Positions 25,268 to 37,500 of a stretch of 64,000 nt of DNA are shown here, piece by piece. Below the pieces are notes generated by a model. That model saw nothing but the letters and a program-made list of their open reading frames with translations, searched no databases and had not been told where the DNA came from. Source of the DNA: Sipunculus nudus (lineage: Eukaryota > Annelida > Sipuncula > Golfingiida > Sipunculidae); the NCBI GenBank assembly GCA_026874595.1, contig CM049316.1:62359176-62423175 (forward strand), in the 5' to 3' direction. Positions within the stretch are counted from its first letter, which is position 1; every line of letters begins with the position of its first letter. Made by a program: the position numbers and the translations under genes.

Positions 25268-25724
25268 CAGGGGCTCTAATACAGGAAGGATGGGGGAGTA
25301 TACACCCCCCCCCCCCCCCACATACACACACTTTTCAGCAAGGGGGGGGTCAATGTAATCATCCCTCCTGTTATTCAAAAATTAATATTTAAATATCGAA
25401 AATGAAATCTATTAATATTTAGAATGACAGACCTTGGTTCCATTTCTGAGTTTACCATGAAATGTACATATCTTAACCTGGTTTAGAAGTTACCTATAAA
25501 CGGGAAACATACCTTATTAAAAAAAAAAAATCTTGTACTTATTGTTATAAAACTAATATATTTGAAATGTGCCACACAGGCAATAATATATATGTGTGTG
25601 TGTGTGTGTGTTATATACATGTGTGTGTTTATATAAAAGAAGTTGTCTAAAACTTTGATTGTCCTCCCACTCCGAGTCACTGCTGCCCCCCCCCCCCCTT
25701 CCATGAAGATAAATTGACGCCACT
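25268..25724 (-). mobile_element. hAT-like MITE, copy 2 (inverted)
   Basis: The right edge GATAAATTGACGCCACTC is the inverse of GAGTGGCGTCAATTTATC. C/G runs at 25303-25319 and 25687-25698 and 'agtatacacccccc' match the other copies read on the minus strand. Confidence 0.6.
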
Positions 25725-26033
25725 CTTTTTGTAAAAAAAATCCATCCACCTTTTTATAAAAAGTATTCAAATTACTCTATCGCCACTTCAGACGACGTTA
25801 TCCGCCACCATTTTTAACTTTAGTGACTGCATGGAAACTCTCTCCCATATTGGTCAAACCTCCGGTCAGTGATCATGTGATCAGTTGACACATTAAACGA
25901 TGCCAGCGATACCTTGTAAGAATCTCATGTAGTTCCCACTAATTGGACAATGTTACATATCAATAAGCCTTGGGGGGGATGGGGATAAGTCAAATAACAG
26001 GCATTACAATTTTGAAATTAAGCAGTTCTATAT

Positions 26034-26374
26034 CATTGGTGTCAATTTATCTTGTACGGTGGGGGATGACTCGAAGGCGAATTTGGGCGAACTGTACCTG
26101 TACTGTCTGTGATACTTTCCGAATGTCCTACAATTAAGTAAAAGATTTCTAAAAGTAAGGTATTACGTTTCCAGAACAGGTTACTTCTGAAGCAGGTTTG
26201 CTTAGATATATATATTTTTATTATTAATACTCATTATTTATATGTATAATTTCCTATATATAATATTTTTTTTAATAGCAGGGGGGTGATAACACTGACC
26301 ATCCCCCTTGCTAAAATGGTGTGTTTCTGGGGGGGGGGGGGTATATACCCCCACCCCCTGTATTAACGCCCATG
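26034..26374 (+). mobile_element. hAT-like MITE, copy 3
   Basis: Begins CATTGGTGTCAATTTATC and ends TATTAACGCCCATG. It shares 'gggggggtatataccccc' and the internal G-rich block with copy 1. Confidence 0.6.
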
Positions 26375-26479
26375 CAAATCAATAGAGACATTTAGCATAC
26401 TTCTTATACTTAATTGGAAATAAACTTTTTATTTAAATTACCTAAATTGGTCTACCAATATCCTGCGACCATCCTTACT

Positions 26480-27640
26480 TAGTGGCCGTTCAAGGCCGAT
26501 TCATCATGATGATATGGAGCCCGGTACACCGGTGACACCCTTCCGCAAGATGTCGTTACTACTCAAAACGAACCTCTTCTGTTTGGGCACTGTGGCCTGT
26601 GGGACGGCCTGGACTACTGTCTCAACTATTTAACTAGCCCATAAGAATGAACTCCTCAATTGCTTTTTTTTTTTCAGTGACTGACGCATTGTGGAGTCCA
26701 TAGATTGCACCTGCAGTTAACTGTGATTATAACACTCCATACACAACTGCGAGATTTAACATATATCCATTGATTAATGTTCAGTACATCTATGTGTATT
26801 GTATATTTGACCACTAGAAAACATTACTGTTCTCTTCTCAGCCCTATTTTGCACCAAGGAAGTTAAAATATGAACATAATAGTACACAGTCCTAAAGCCT
26901 TATACAGGACTGCCACCAAATGCAAGATGTCTACCGGGGCTGTTAATGCTTCAATTCTCTCTGGACAAATACTATCAGTTGTTGATGTTACAGGTGCTTC
27001 ATGCTTTCCAGAATTGTTATTTTTTATTACAGGCCTTTCGACATACAACATTGTGAACTTGGTTTGCTAAAACCATAGGAAATATTTTTATTTAATTTTC
27101 TTTCTAAGAGTAACAGATCGTATCGTGCTATAACCCCAGTTAGCCCTTTGATGGGCCGGCAACGCAACAGAAACCTAAAACCTGTTGCGCCGACGTCGGC
27201 AGCTACTATTTAACTTCAAATAATTTATTTTTACATTTCATGTAAGCACTTTCTGTTAATTTTTCACATGTTCATGCTAACAAAATATTCTTACATGCTT
27301 TACTTATTCCGTAAAGATCTTACCCACAAGAACACCCATGATTAGGTAATTTGCCTTGAAACAATTTTAATCCGGCACACCTGAACGGACTAGATTTTCA
27401 TCTTCACTATACATTTATACCTACGCCGCTTGTGTATTTGGAAGCCCTGATCAATTGTGGGTATCATGTTCTGCCTCAATGAGTCCCGAAATAGTAGTCT
27501 TAAGACTGGTACCTCGCTCAATTATGACACCGCTGCTCTAGGCCAATCATCTATGCTTGGCTGAGGACAATAATAGAGCAGGGTACCAGTCTACAGAGTC
27601 TTACTCTTGTGAGTCAAAATCAGTTCGGTGTGCACTGATG
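26480..27640 (+). repeat. Repeat family D, copy 3
   Basis: Matches copy 1 at 26520-26650 and copies 1 and 2 at 27230-27640. The intervening ~580 bp has no counterpart in copy 1 and is presumably an insertion. A 94-bp MITE lies at 27503-27596. Confidence 0.6.
27503..27596. mobile_element. 94-bp MITE with AGACTGGTACC terminal inverted repeats
   Basis: The left end AGACTGGTACCTCGCTC and the reverse complement of the right end match at 15 of 17 positions. The direct repeat AGTCTTA flanks it (27496-27502 and 27597-27603). The unoccupied versions of the site are seen in family D copies 1 and 2. A related, more diverged element lies at about 31491-31605. Confidence 0.7.
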
Positions 27641-28019
27641 CATGTGTAAATTCTCAGTCTGAGAGCCAAGAGAGGTCCCGTTGTTCCAGTATGAATACCA
27701 CTTGATAGTGTGATGATTTGCTTGATCGAAGCCCCGAGGGCCCGAGTATAGAATCCGGTCTTTATTTCCAAGATGGGTCTAAACTGACTGGACTGTCTCA
27801 TATTAGTAGTAATGAACATAAGCCATGACATGCCTGATAATATGACATCAACATGTCTCTTACTTCTCCATTACATGAATCCTAAACATCATTACGTCCG
27901 TCCGTATACACCCATAACCTCGTCCATGTAGACCGGATTCTATACTCGCTCCGAACCGTGTGTGACCCAGCCTTATTAAACTAGGCGACTCACGACCAAA
28001 AAACTCATTCCATATCAGC

Positions 28020-28560
28020 TAGAATTAAGTGAATCCGAGTAACACGTCGCGAAACATTGAGTGGCATTATATGAAAATTTTAATGAAGTTTACATAAACA
28101 ATTTCATTAAAAGTAATTGGATATCAGCAAAGCATGACCAACAAGAGCACCACAAACATGCATAATACGCCTGGTATCTGGTGACCTCTGACCTCATTAA
28201 ATATGCGTGATTTATTATGAGAAGGTAACTATGCGGGTGAGAAACACAATGGTAAATATGTGTAATGAGTTTCATGAAAATACATAGGGTTTTTGGTAAG
28301 GCACAATGGTGCCTCCAAAGTGCGGTGACCTCTGACCTCATTTAATATGCATGGATTTTGCTGGAAATCCAACTTAGGCGAAATATTTTGTTGATTAACA
28401 TTTCTTATGATTTTTTTTTAATCCTCAATATTCTTCATAAGTTGTCATTAAATATGTATGGATTTTGCTGGAAATCAAACTTAGGTGTTGATTAACATTT
28501 CTAATGAGTTTATTTTTTCAAAATCCTCAATATTCTTCACTGGCTGATAAACCCGGTATA
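28020..28560 (+). repeat. Family B array with DR1 sites
   Basis: Diverged units of ~134 bp with TGACCTCTGACCT at 28192-28204 and 28326-28338, each followed by 'catt.aatatgc.tgg(a/g)tt'. Later units lose the TGACCT pair but keep 'atggattttgctggaaatc' and 'tcctcaatattcttca'. Confidence 0.7.
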
Positions 28561-28707
28561 CCGGGCTTTTTACCGGGGTTTGGGTGATATATTTACTGAG
28601 ATATTGAATGTTGGCTCATTTTTTATTATAAAATTTAAAAGAAAATATAGATTTTTAGTGGGATACTCTCGAAATACGATATGTACAAATATTTTTTACT
28701 GTTATTT

Positions 28708-28963
28708 TGTGGCGCTGTGCTCGTGGCAAAAATCATACCCCGGTATGTTTACCTTGAAGACCTGGTCACTGATGGTTTACATTGCGAACCGGAATGAGAC
28801 GCGGAGGCATACAGTGTTTCGTTGATATTTGACTGGTTTCTATCGTTGGACGTATAAAGAATAGGTTAATGTGAGGAACACATGAAAGATTAATTAAATG
28901 TACGTTACAAGGAAACTGTTCCTGAAGCAGGAAACACAAATATGCATACATCGTAAGTAGCAG
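28708..28963 (+). repeat. Dispersed repeat with exon-like frame, copy 2
   Basis: Opposite orientation to the copy at 1638-1912. Shared motifs include 'cggtatgtttacctt', 'gaaccggaatg' and 'ctgttcctgaag'. The coding-like frame is broken by TGA. Confidence 0.45.
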
Positions 28964-29480
28964 AAGCGGACCCAGCGGGACTCCATGTAGTGGGTCCGTA
29001 TCCCATTTTCAACCACCGCCACCTTTTTTCCATCGTTTCAGACAAATTTTGAGGCCTGAAACCTCCGCCACCATCCAACTCCAGGCCTGTTCTTGTAATT
29101 GGGACCTTGAATTAGGTTTTGTCATTAATCCTCCTGGGTTGAACTCTCCATTTCATAAAGCGAGAAACATGTGTTTTTCTCTTTTACAGACCACGCACGT
29201 GGGTCAAATCCCACATTGAAAGCAAGCGTTATTCATATCAACAATAGTCCTTAGTGTTAGAGGTTAAGTGACCACGATGCACGCATTCCGGTGATTGCCG
29301 AAGGCAGTTCGGCTGTGCTCGGTAAAAAATAGGAAAAATCACTCAACATTATATGTACATTAAAAATTATTTATTTTCATATCACCTATGTAACTGCGGG
29401 GATAATAACCTTTCAAATGATGTATGGCACAATATTGTACACAACGCGGTTTTAGAGAACATTGCGAACAAACGTGAACC

Positions 29481-29985
29481 GAATTCCTTTTATAAGTATT
29501 AGATAAGTTATCATAAAATATGCATGGATTTGGTTGGAAATCCAAATTGGGCGAGATATTTTGTTGATTAACATTTCTTATGAGTTTTTTTTTTTCAAAA
29601 TCCTCAATATTCTTCATAAGTTATCGCGGCGACACCACAAATGTAGTCTATAGTGACCGGTGAATTCCTTTTATAAGTATTAGATAAGTTATCATAAAAT
29701 ATGCATGGATTTGGCTGGAAATCCAAATTGGGCGAGATATTTTGTTGATTAACATTTCTTATGAGTTTTTTTTCAAAATCCTCAATATTCTTCATAAGTT
29801 ATCGCGGCGACACCACAAATGTAGTCTATAGTGACCCGTGATCTTATTAAATATGCGTTGATGTTGGCGATAATCGAACTCGGGCGAGATAATCTGTTGG
29901 TAAGCAGTTATAGTGAGTTTGGTGTAAATCTATCAAAGCCCCGGTAAGTTATCGCGGGGACACTAAAAGTCTGTGAAAATATATT
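29481..29985 (+). repeat. Family B array with a recent 181-bp tandem duplication
   Basis: 29481-29661 and 29662-29840 are almost identical: essentially one substitution within the unit (ttggTtgg/ttggCtgg), a 2-base T-run difference and a change at the junction. They are followed by an older, diverged unit to about 29985. Similar peptide strings from this region simply reflect the duplication. Confidence 0.85.
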
Positions 29986-30089
29986 CATTTTTATTCATTT
30001 TCCGCACATAACAAGGGAAGAGCCAGAAGGACAGACAAATTAATGTAGCTGATCACAATGTCGCCGCCCACTTTATTATGAACGACAGT

Positions 30090-30102
30090 TATATATATAT
30101 AT

Positions 30103-30165
<63 letters not shown>
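30090..30165. repeat. (TA)n microsatellite
   Basis: One interruption (ATATAAATAT) about 25 bases in. Two more tracts follow at 30384-30432 and 30566-30626, and a (CA)(TA) tract at 31229-31269. Confidence 0.95.
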
Positions 30166-30167
<2 letters not shown>

Positions 30168-30395
30168 CCTACCACCCGTTAGGTATCTTTCCATAACTCG
30201 TTATGTCGGAAACCAAAGCCCACCAAAATTACGAAGCTGGTTTTAACATTTCTGCGAAATCAGCTAATATATTCATGGACTTTCCCTTTTTCTTCCTGTA
30301 ACAGGCCCCTATGCGTATGTAGCATATTAAAAAATTTGTCAACTGTGAAAGTTGCGTGGGTACAACTCTTAGTTTGTGAGAGTGATATATATATT

Positions 30396-30430
<35 letters not shown>

Positions 30431-30563
30431 ATGGATTGTTCACCACGGTATGTACGGCCAACAACATTTCCTGTATTCTATAGCAACTGACGCGTGATGG
30501 GTTTGTTTTTAGCTTATTATTTCGCGTATAGTTGTGGCCATAGATAATGCTACATTTATATAT

Positions 30564-30565
<2 letters not shown>

Positions 30566-30626
<61 letters not shown>
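30566..30626. repeat. (TA)n microsatellite
   Basis: About 30 units; fourth-longest of the TA tracts here. Confidence 0.95.
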
Positions 30627-30629
<3 letters not shown>

Positions 30630-31225
30630 TTGTTTTATGAACTAGAACGTTACTAAGTGCAGACCACATACCAAAGGAAACCAATCCAAACTAAAGTCTT
30701 TATTAATTCCTTGGCAAAATGTTAGGTGATAGTCTCTTTAGTAGTTGTCCGTCTGTGTATTCCTGAAAAAAAGACAATCACACAAATTAACAGGCTTAAG
30801 TGAAAAAAATTACTGGTAATTTTTTCTCTTAGACGAATAACGAGTAATTGGATCTGTTTCGATAGATTCCTCATAATTGTATACACACATATAGTCATTG
30901 TTTACATATATTAAAACATTTGAACCCAATTGATATTTACAACGTACAGGCCAATGAATGCTGCAAGCATTTGTATGGAATATACAGGCTCCTTGACTGC
31001 AGTAATGTACTTAGAAGGTCGGGAACTACATCACAAAAATCCCAAATCAGTCAACTGGTGCATGACTATTTGGTGGAAATGCCCTTCAGTTATGAAATCT
31101 TGACATAGTATAACCTTGCGTGGACACAACACAAGACGGGCTATAGGCCCTTTATTTACAGTGTCCAATACATCACCAAGTATAAAGTAAAAAAATTTGG
31201 CTGTTGAAATTATTAAACATACAAG

Positions 31226-31272
<47 letters not shown>

Positions 31273-31490
31273 GTTGCCAATGATATGATTTGAACAACTC
31301 CAAGCTGGACTTTCTGTGAATTCTTCATATATATGGCCTAGCAAAATACTAAATATAATTCTTTGGTTTTTCTTGTCTGTATATTTACATTCGGTACATG
31401 TTAACTTTAACATACATCCGGTTAAATGTCTGTCAGGATGTCCTCACGTGACCTGAACCTTAAATTTTGGTTCACAATGAGTGTCTTGGT

Positions 31491-31605
31491 TAAGACTGGT
31501 ACCTATCGGAGCGTGTCAGCTCTGAACTCCGCTGGCCAATCACAAAGACGTCTTGGTCTGAACAACCAATGAGAACCGATACATAACTGGTTTCACGAGT
31601 GTTCA
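31491..31605. mobile_element. Probable diverged relative of the AGACTGGTACC MITE
   Basis: Begins AAGACTGGTACCTATCGG and ends with an imperfect inverted version (CCGATACATAACTGGTTT). It shares GGCCAATCA with the copy at 27503. The two CCAAT motifs inside could be mistaken for a promoter. Confidence 0.45.
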
Positions 31606-32176
31606 TGACTGTTCAGCTGTCGAGACACAACAACAATATATAACGTCAGTTTGACATTTTGTAAGTGTTTTTTTTATCAAATATGTCTCAGTAACTAGCC
31701 TTTTATACCTTGAGGATACAGTTCTTATAGAAATGATGGGTACATATATTGATACCAAGGAGTTCATAATAATTCATATAATCTTCACAGCTTGGTAATA
31801 CAGAAGTGATTCTGTTCTTGATACAGAGGGCGTGCCTGACCGCCACTTTTATTACCTATTATTATTATGAAATATAAATATGAACCTTTCTTAATTTTTC
31901 TTGTACACTAATATGACAACAGATTAACAAAATTTGAGCAGTCATATACCAAGTGTAATTATAACAATATCAATCAGTGCCCCGAAGTCGAAACAGAATA
32001 ATCTTTAACGTCAGAAAAAAATCCTGGTTGTACTTGTATGTATGAATGTTCTACACTTTATTTGCCAGTTTGCTTTGATGTTTAACATTTATGTTCCCTA
32101 AAGTCCAACAGAATAGTAATATAAAATAGCTGCACCCGTGAAAAATCCACGGCTCTATATGATAAATATTTTTGCA

Positions 32177-32377
32177 ATGAGCAGTTTGGGACTAAACGAC
32201 GCATATTTTGATCCTCAGGTTTTCGCAGGAACTTTTGTCTTGTATTTCACTTACATGATATACAAATTACTTAAGCAAGAATTCTCCAGGAAACCTCCTC
32301 CCCAAAAATATCAACAAAGAATGGCAAATTATTCTATTCCAGAAACCACGCAAAACATAAATTGGGAAGAGACGTGA
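32177..32377 (+). CDS. Small open frame: possible single-pass membrane protein, 66 aa
   Basis: I do not recognise this protein. The frame is open upstream to 32138; the first well-placed ATG is 32177 (G at -3, GCAATGAGC), with another in frame at 32159. It would encode a short acidic N-terminus (MSSLGLNDAYFD), one hydrophobic segment at about residues 15-32 (VFAGTFVLYFTYMIYKLL), then a basic proline-rich stretch (SRKPPPQKYQQR) and a polar tail ending WEET before TGA. The positive-inside layout is what a tiny type III membrane protein would show. Against it: the length is within chance for this DNA, no poly(A) signal was identified, and no homologue is recalled. An internal CTCAG just before GTTTTCGCAG could also make part of it a terminal exon. 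Confidence 0.35.
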   Translation: MSSLGLNDAYFDPQVFAGTFVLYFTYMIYKLLKQEFSRKPPPQKYQQRMANYSIPETTQNINWEET

Positions 32378-34466
32378 GGCATACATACTGGGTGTACACA
32401 TTTTTAAGTGAGAATTTTTTTCCCAGTAAACAACATGGGTCCGACAGCATCATTGCTTGGGAAATCGTAGATATAACGACTGTATAAAGAACCATTCTAC
32501 CATGAAATTATATGCATATAGCAGAATGAAAATTATGAAAGATACTTTGTATAAATTGAAGCTCAGACGACAACGTTGAAGCACCAGGTTTATTCAGTGT
32601 AGTCAGTTTAGGGTAGTCTTAGACATGTTTACAGACTCAATCGTTACGCGTAAAACATACATATGTCGTTTCATGTTCTTGTACGCGAAACGTATAGCTG
32701 CCAGTGTGAAAAAGACAGGCTCAGACAAATTTATTCCAACAGTATTAAATGTTTGGTTTGAGTATTGTTAGTTGTAATCATGTCATGTAATAAGCAGGTC
32801 TGATCCAAAATTGAGAACTCTCCCAGATAAAAGGAAAGCAGGTTAACATATTTCGGTGAAAGTATTTGGCAAGAAACAATGTCAGCGTTGGTTCGTTGCA
32901 CTGTCTTTTGGCAAATTAACCAAAAAAATTATGTAAATATTTTTCTGAAAATTTGTAGAGGGGCAGGGTAATACCGTATCAGTAGTCCATTACTTTTTGG
33001 AGGTAATCAGAATCACCATAATATATTTTTTTCTTGAATGCCATAATCACAATTCCACGAAATGAATAGTTCCAAAGGACTATTCTTTGGCCCCATTAGG
33101 AAGCCACCCTTTCGTATGCAATTGGTCTGCCACTCGCCAGGTGAACCCGTATTACTGAAGCATGACGATGTTTACATGACACGTGCACATATATACGAAC
33201 GTCGGAATAGGAGATTCCAACCACAGAATCTATTTTGTTTTTGAATCCATATCCGTATAAAGATGTACTGGTCACATGTTTCAAAGTCCCTGAAGATTGA
33301 GGCCTTAAAAGTGTATGACTGAACCCCCCCCCCCCCCCCGATTTAACTCAGGTTAGAGGGCTTACTTTTGAACATTTTTTTTTCAATCAACCTATAAATC
33401 GGCCGAACTATATAAATCTTGGTTATTATGGAAATATACATCTGAATGTTCAGAAATCAACCTACCTGTAAACTCATAAAACGGTGGTCGTGTAAAGAGT
33501 CGCAGCTCCTTGTGTCCACTCAACGGAAAAGCTTTCGCCATTGAAGGAAGGTTCATGTGGACATGCATGTGTACCGCGCTTGAATTTTAAATCTTTACTT
33601 CCTTTTGACAGATTAAAATTCCTTTACAGGCGTTTTAATAGAAATAGGGTTCAATGGGGATTACAGGTGATCCACTTAACCGGCAGGACATGTTTCTAAG
33701 AAGATTCCCAAGGCCCCTCCTGAAAAAGAAACCTTACAAGCATGCATGGGGGACCTTGAAGCGCAAAAAAAAACAGGGCTACCTAATGCGGATATATTAA
33801 AAATATTAATTATGCAGATTTATAGGAAATGATACCGCAAAGACAAAACTTGTCCTAATAGGGGACACCGACGACACGTGCAGAATTGGAGAGTCGAATC
33901 AGAGCCGCAGCAGGTAAGCCATTGTACACAAAAAAAACCAACTGCGTATTAATTATATAAATGTGCTGTAAATTCTAATCAACCTTTGATTCAAATATTG
34001 CGAAAATGACATTACCGTGAACTCTTGATATCTGTCCAGTACAGCCGTATATTTATTTACTCATCGTAAACATTCTTACTTGCATCCTTGAACTTTCTGT
34101 GCATCAACATTTAATACCCCCACTATACAAGCTGCTTAGTAATCTGTCTTAATATTTATATACTGTATTTTTTATGAGACTGGACGACAGAAATTCCAAA
34201 GTGAACTTCCCTATGCATGACCTCCTGTCGCATGCAATTGTCCTGTAACTTGACTGTGTAAGAAGCCCAATGCTTACAGTAGATCTATGTTTGACTGCAT
34301 GGTACTTTTTCGAGGCGTCAATTTAAGCTCTGTCTAAAGGCGCAGTAGCTAAGAAGTAGTACCCAGAAATTGACCAGTCGATTGAAGTCCGAGCAGTAAG
34401 TCCAGTAAATATGGCTGCCGGTGATACAAAGTACCGAACACGTGACTAACTCTATTTACTGCTTAA
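32378..34466. other. Non-coding stretch with an isolated donor-like site
   Basis: CAG|GTAAGC at 33913/33914 is a strong 5' splice site and is preceded by an open frame of about 25 codons, but no matching acceptor or protein family is recognised. Otherwise nothing supported. Confidence 0.3.
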
Positions 34467-34960
34467 GACCCGTTTACACAGGGCTGCGCCCTTTGAGCAT
34501 CCAAAAAAAAATGGCCAGGACGCTCAATGGTCGCCTAAACCTAAAAAATCCTGTTTCTTTGTAATTGCATCAGAGATACTCTTGCCTACCTTGAACCACC
34601 CATCATGCAGATTTCGGCCATTTTTATGCCTGCCTCTCCTTTGCTTCCCCTGTGCAACTAGCGAAACCACTGTGCCTCCTTTCTGCAACCATGGCAATGA
34701 TTGTGCCTCCCTTCTGCCTCCTTTGAGCCTCTTTTGAGCAACCCATCCCCTCGGCGACCTTTGTGCGACTGTTTTGAACATGTTCAAAAATTGACGGTGA
34801 CCATGGCGTCCATGGCGAAGTCTGAAACTCATATGTACTACCTTTGAAAGACGTACCTAGGCAACCATTCTGCCTTATTTGAGCCTCCAACGACGACGTG
34901 GTAAATGATGTGGTTGCACACGGGAGTCACAAAGGTTGCCATTCTGTGTAAAGATCCCTT
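34467..34960. mobile_element. TIR element with GACCCGTTTACACAG ends
   Basis: The left GACCCGTTTACACAGGGCTG faces the right CATTCTGTGTAAAGATCCCTT, whose inverse is GGGATCTTTACACAGAATG. The interior is filled with short 'ttgagcctc', 'ttgtgcctcc' and 'gaaaccactgtgcctcc' motifs. No transposase frame. Confidence 0.5.
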
Positions 34961-35073
34961 CACCGATTTTTCGAAAAGTTTTTTGCTACACGCTCAGGGA
35001 GTTGGTATAACAAAACCTACCAGCCGAATACAAAATGTGTATTGACGTGTATTATATATGTCAATATGACGTT

Positions 35074-35255
35074 CAGGGGTGGATCCAAAAGTTTCGGAAA
35101 ATGACGGGTTACCAATATAACAGAGGTACTAGTGATTATTTTCAAAGGAGGGTTGTAACCTTAAAATAAGAGGAAAACACTGCAGCAAAAATAATTTCTT
35201 AAACTAAGTTTAAGTGTTACTTAATCCAAATAAATTCTTCTCATGATCCGCCCCT
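35074..35255. mobile_element. MITE with CAGGGGYGGATC ends
   Basis: Starts CAGGGGTGGATCCAAAAG and ends GATCCGCCCCT. The same right-end motif (GGATCCGCCCCT) closes other G/C-run-bearing fragments near 2548, 23898 and 40471. hAT-like by its ends; no clear target duplication here. Confidence 0.55.
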
Positions 35256-36778
35256 ACCTATTTCTTATTTAAACCTCCTTGCCTCTATGTTTATAAACAG
35301 CTAGCTTAATAAAAAAAATATAAACATCTATACTAGGATATCGGTTAATGTGTCTTTATGCATGTGACCTTTACAAGGCAATGACACAGTAACATGCATC
35401 TTTATTCATAGTAAACATGCAGGTGGGTGTTTTATCTGGGCCACCACTGGTGCGTGTTTGATCCCAAGTCGGTTTACCAATCAAAACAACCCATTTAACA
35501 GAACAGCCGATCAGAGCAGAGGCACAAACGGAGTTACACACATACTTGAGATTCTTATATTCAGATTGTTCTTGAAAAAATGTGTGTAATTTAACTACAC
35601 TTGTCTCACTGAGTTTTCCACCAGACTGATATACGTGATGTTTTGGATTTACCATGGTCTCCTTAACACCATTAATAAACAGCATAATGAATAAGAGTTA
35701 ATTGGCCTCTGTATGAATGGCCTGGTTTTTACTGAACCGGAAAAACTAGAAATTTACACTCAGAAAGTGCAGACGTTCGCTAAAAAAACAGCTCATTACC
35801 CTCATAAGGCATTATCAGAAATTCAGTATTTTTCTTGTAAATTTCATTATAATCCGTTAACAACCTTTTGATTAAAGTGATATGTATAATAAGATGAAAG
35901 TGATATATGTATAATGTAATTGTGATAGAATGTAAACCGATGGTCACTGTATAAATTTAATCATGAAATGGCAAGTTAGGGGGAAAAATTATTTTTCTAT
36001 ATATGTTTTGGTATCTTGAAGTCTTTTTGATGAACTTAAAAATGTCCATTTATTAATTTTTTAAGTCTCTATTGTTCCTATGTTTGTATTATAAGTTTTG
36101 TTAATTTGATGTATAATTATGATGTATATTTCTTGTGGATTGAATATAAAAATCCTTTGGAGTAAGTCCAAAAAAGCATATGGTTTATCAGATACCGTCC
36201 CCGTCAATTTTAACCCATCACATCAAATATTTTTATTTTTATTTTCATCTTTCAAGAAGATATAAAAATACAATTTTGATCAGATTTCTTTTGTTAAATA
36301 GTGCTTTTACCTGTTTTGCAAAAAAACTGTCATGTTTTCTTTAATCATATGACATTTATATCGAAGCATACAAAAAAAAGTAAAAAAAAAATTCCCCCCC
36401 CCCCCCGATTTCTAAAAAAAGTGCCTTAGAACCATACCTTTTTCCCTAATTTTAACGCCTTGTGTGGAAACAAAGTTGCCCTATAACGGAAAAATATAGA
36501 TCTTATTGTGTGACAGGTTTATGTTATAGTTTTTTTATTATTTTATGTTGGTACACCAACAGCAGTGCATGTCTCTCGTTTTAAAATAAATAGACCTATC
36601 AATAAGCTTTTTGTTAATTAACATGTTTTCGTGAAATATTAATATCGAACATAAGCATGTAGCTTCCTGTTTTATTTGTAAACACGTTTTTGTTCATTTT
36701 TCAATGCATAATGTATAGGTCCGGACCAACTGGACCCCCTCCCCCCCCCCCCTGGATCCGCTTCTGGATAATCCCTTG

Positions 36779-37500
36779 AAGTTTTTATTTAAGAATGGCA
36801 GAAAACGCCGATCCCACTGAACCCAGGCGGCTGTTCGTTTATATATATCCATATATACATGTTTAATCCATGTTCAAAATAATCAATGCATAATCACCAA
36901 AGACATCTGCATCCTAACGGGGTTCGAGATCTCGAATCCTACACACTTAATATAACATATTTGTCGATGACTCCGGTTTCTCAGGCCAAAACCAATGACC
37001 TTCCATCACATGCTTATATAGTCCAATTTCTTAAACACGAAGCCACATTCCTAATTTTGATACTAATGTATTGGTAAGGGGCCTATTCCTTTATCTTAAG
37101 TCCATTAACTAAAGATAATTCTTTGGACGTTTAATTAAAATAGACCAGAAAACGCAACCGCAGATTGGCTGTTCGTTTTGTGTATTTATATCCATGTGTT
37201 TATAGCAGGTGGGGCCTGCCAAAAAAAATACCAATACATTCGACTAAGACAAATTTCGACAAGTTGGAGCAACCAGAGTACTGCATGTAAAGGATCTTTT
37301 GCAACTATAGTGAACTCTCAGCTTCCGCACATATGCAACCATCCACCTAAGGTTACATGGTTGGTCCGTTTTTCAACATTAGTGTGTTTACTAACAACTT
37401 GAAGATAAACAAGCTCGTATACCCCTATCACAGAGGCGTTATAAGAACTTTTCTGAGCAAGAATTACCAATACAATACAGAAATCACATAAATTCTATAT
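36779..37500 (+). repeat. Dispersed repeat F, copy 1, with internal partial duplication
   Basis: 37090-37500 matches 51500-51900 ('ccgcacatatgcaacc', 'ggttacatg', 'gataaacaag', 'gg.gcc.gccaaaa'). A segment near 36779-36865 repeats at 37110-37205 ('gcagattggctgttcgttt'). Confidence 0.6.

Noticed and set aside
26870-27070. 66-codon frame with a vague resemblance to a transporter helix pair (SLC19-like)
   Set aside because: The resemblance fails beyond a few residues without gaps, the opposite strand is equally open, and the frame lies in a segment that looks inserted into repeat family D.
29360-29795. Two frames giving nearly the same peptide (MKNIEDFEKK...)
   Set aside because: The similarity comes from the 181-bp tandem duplication of non-coding family B DNA, not from a gene pair.
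31520-31650. Promoter-like CCAAT boxes (31533, 31565) and 'atatataa' near 31638 upstream of the small membrane frame
   Set aside because: The CCAAT motifs lie inside a probable MITE that resembles the element at 27503, so they are not independent promoter evidence.
34410-34450. ATGGCTGCCGG start-like sequence at about 34411
   Set aside because: The frame stops after 12 codons (TAA at 34446) and no donor site precedes the stop.
35371-35685. 104-codon minus-strand frame, one of the longest here
   Set aside because: No domain, signal or membrane segment is recognisable, and several frames of ~100 codons are expected by chance in 64 kb of DNA this AT-rich. Cross-species conservation would be needed.
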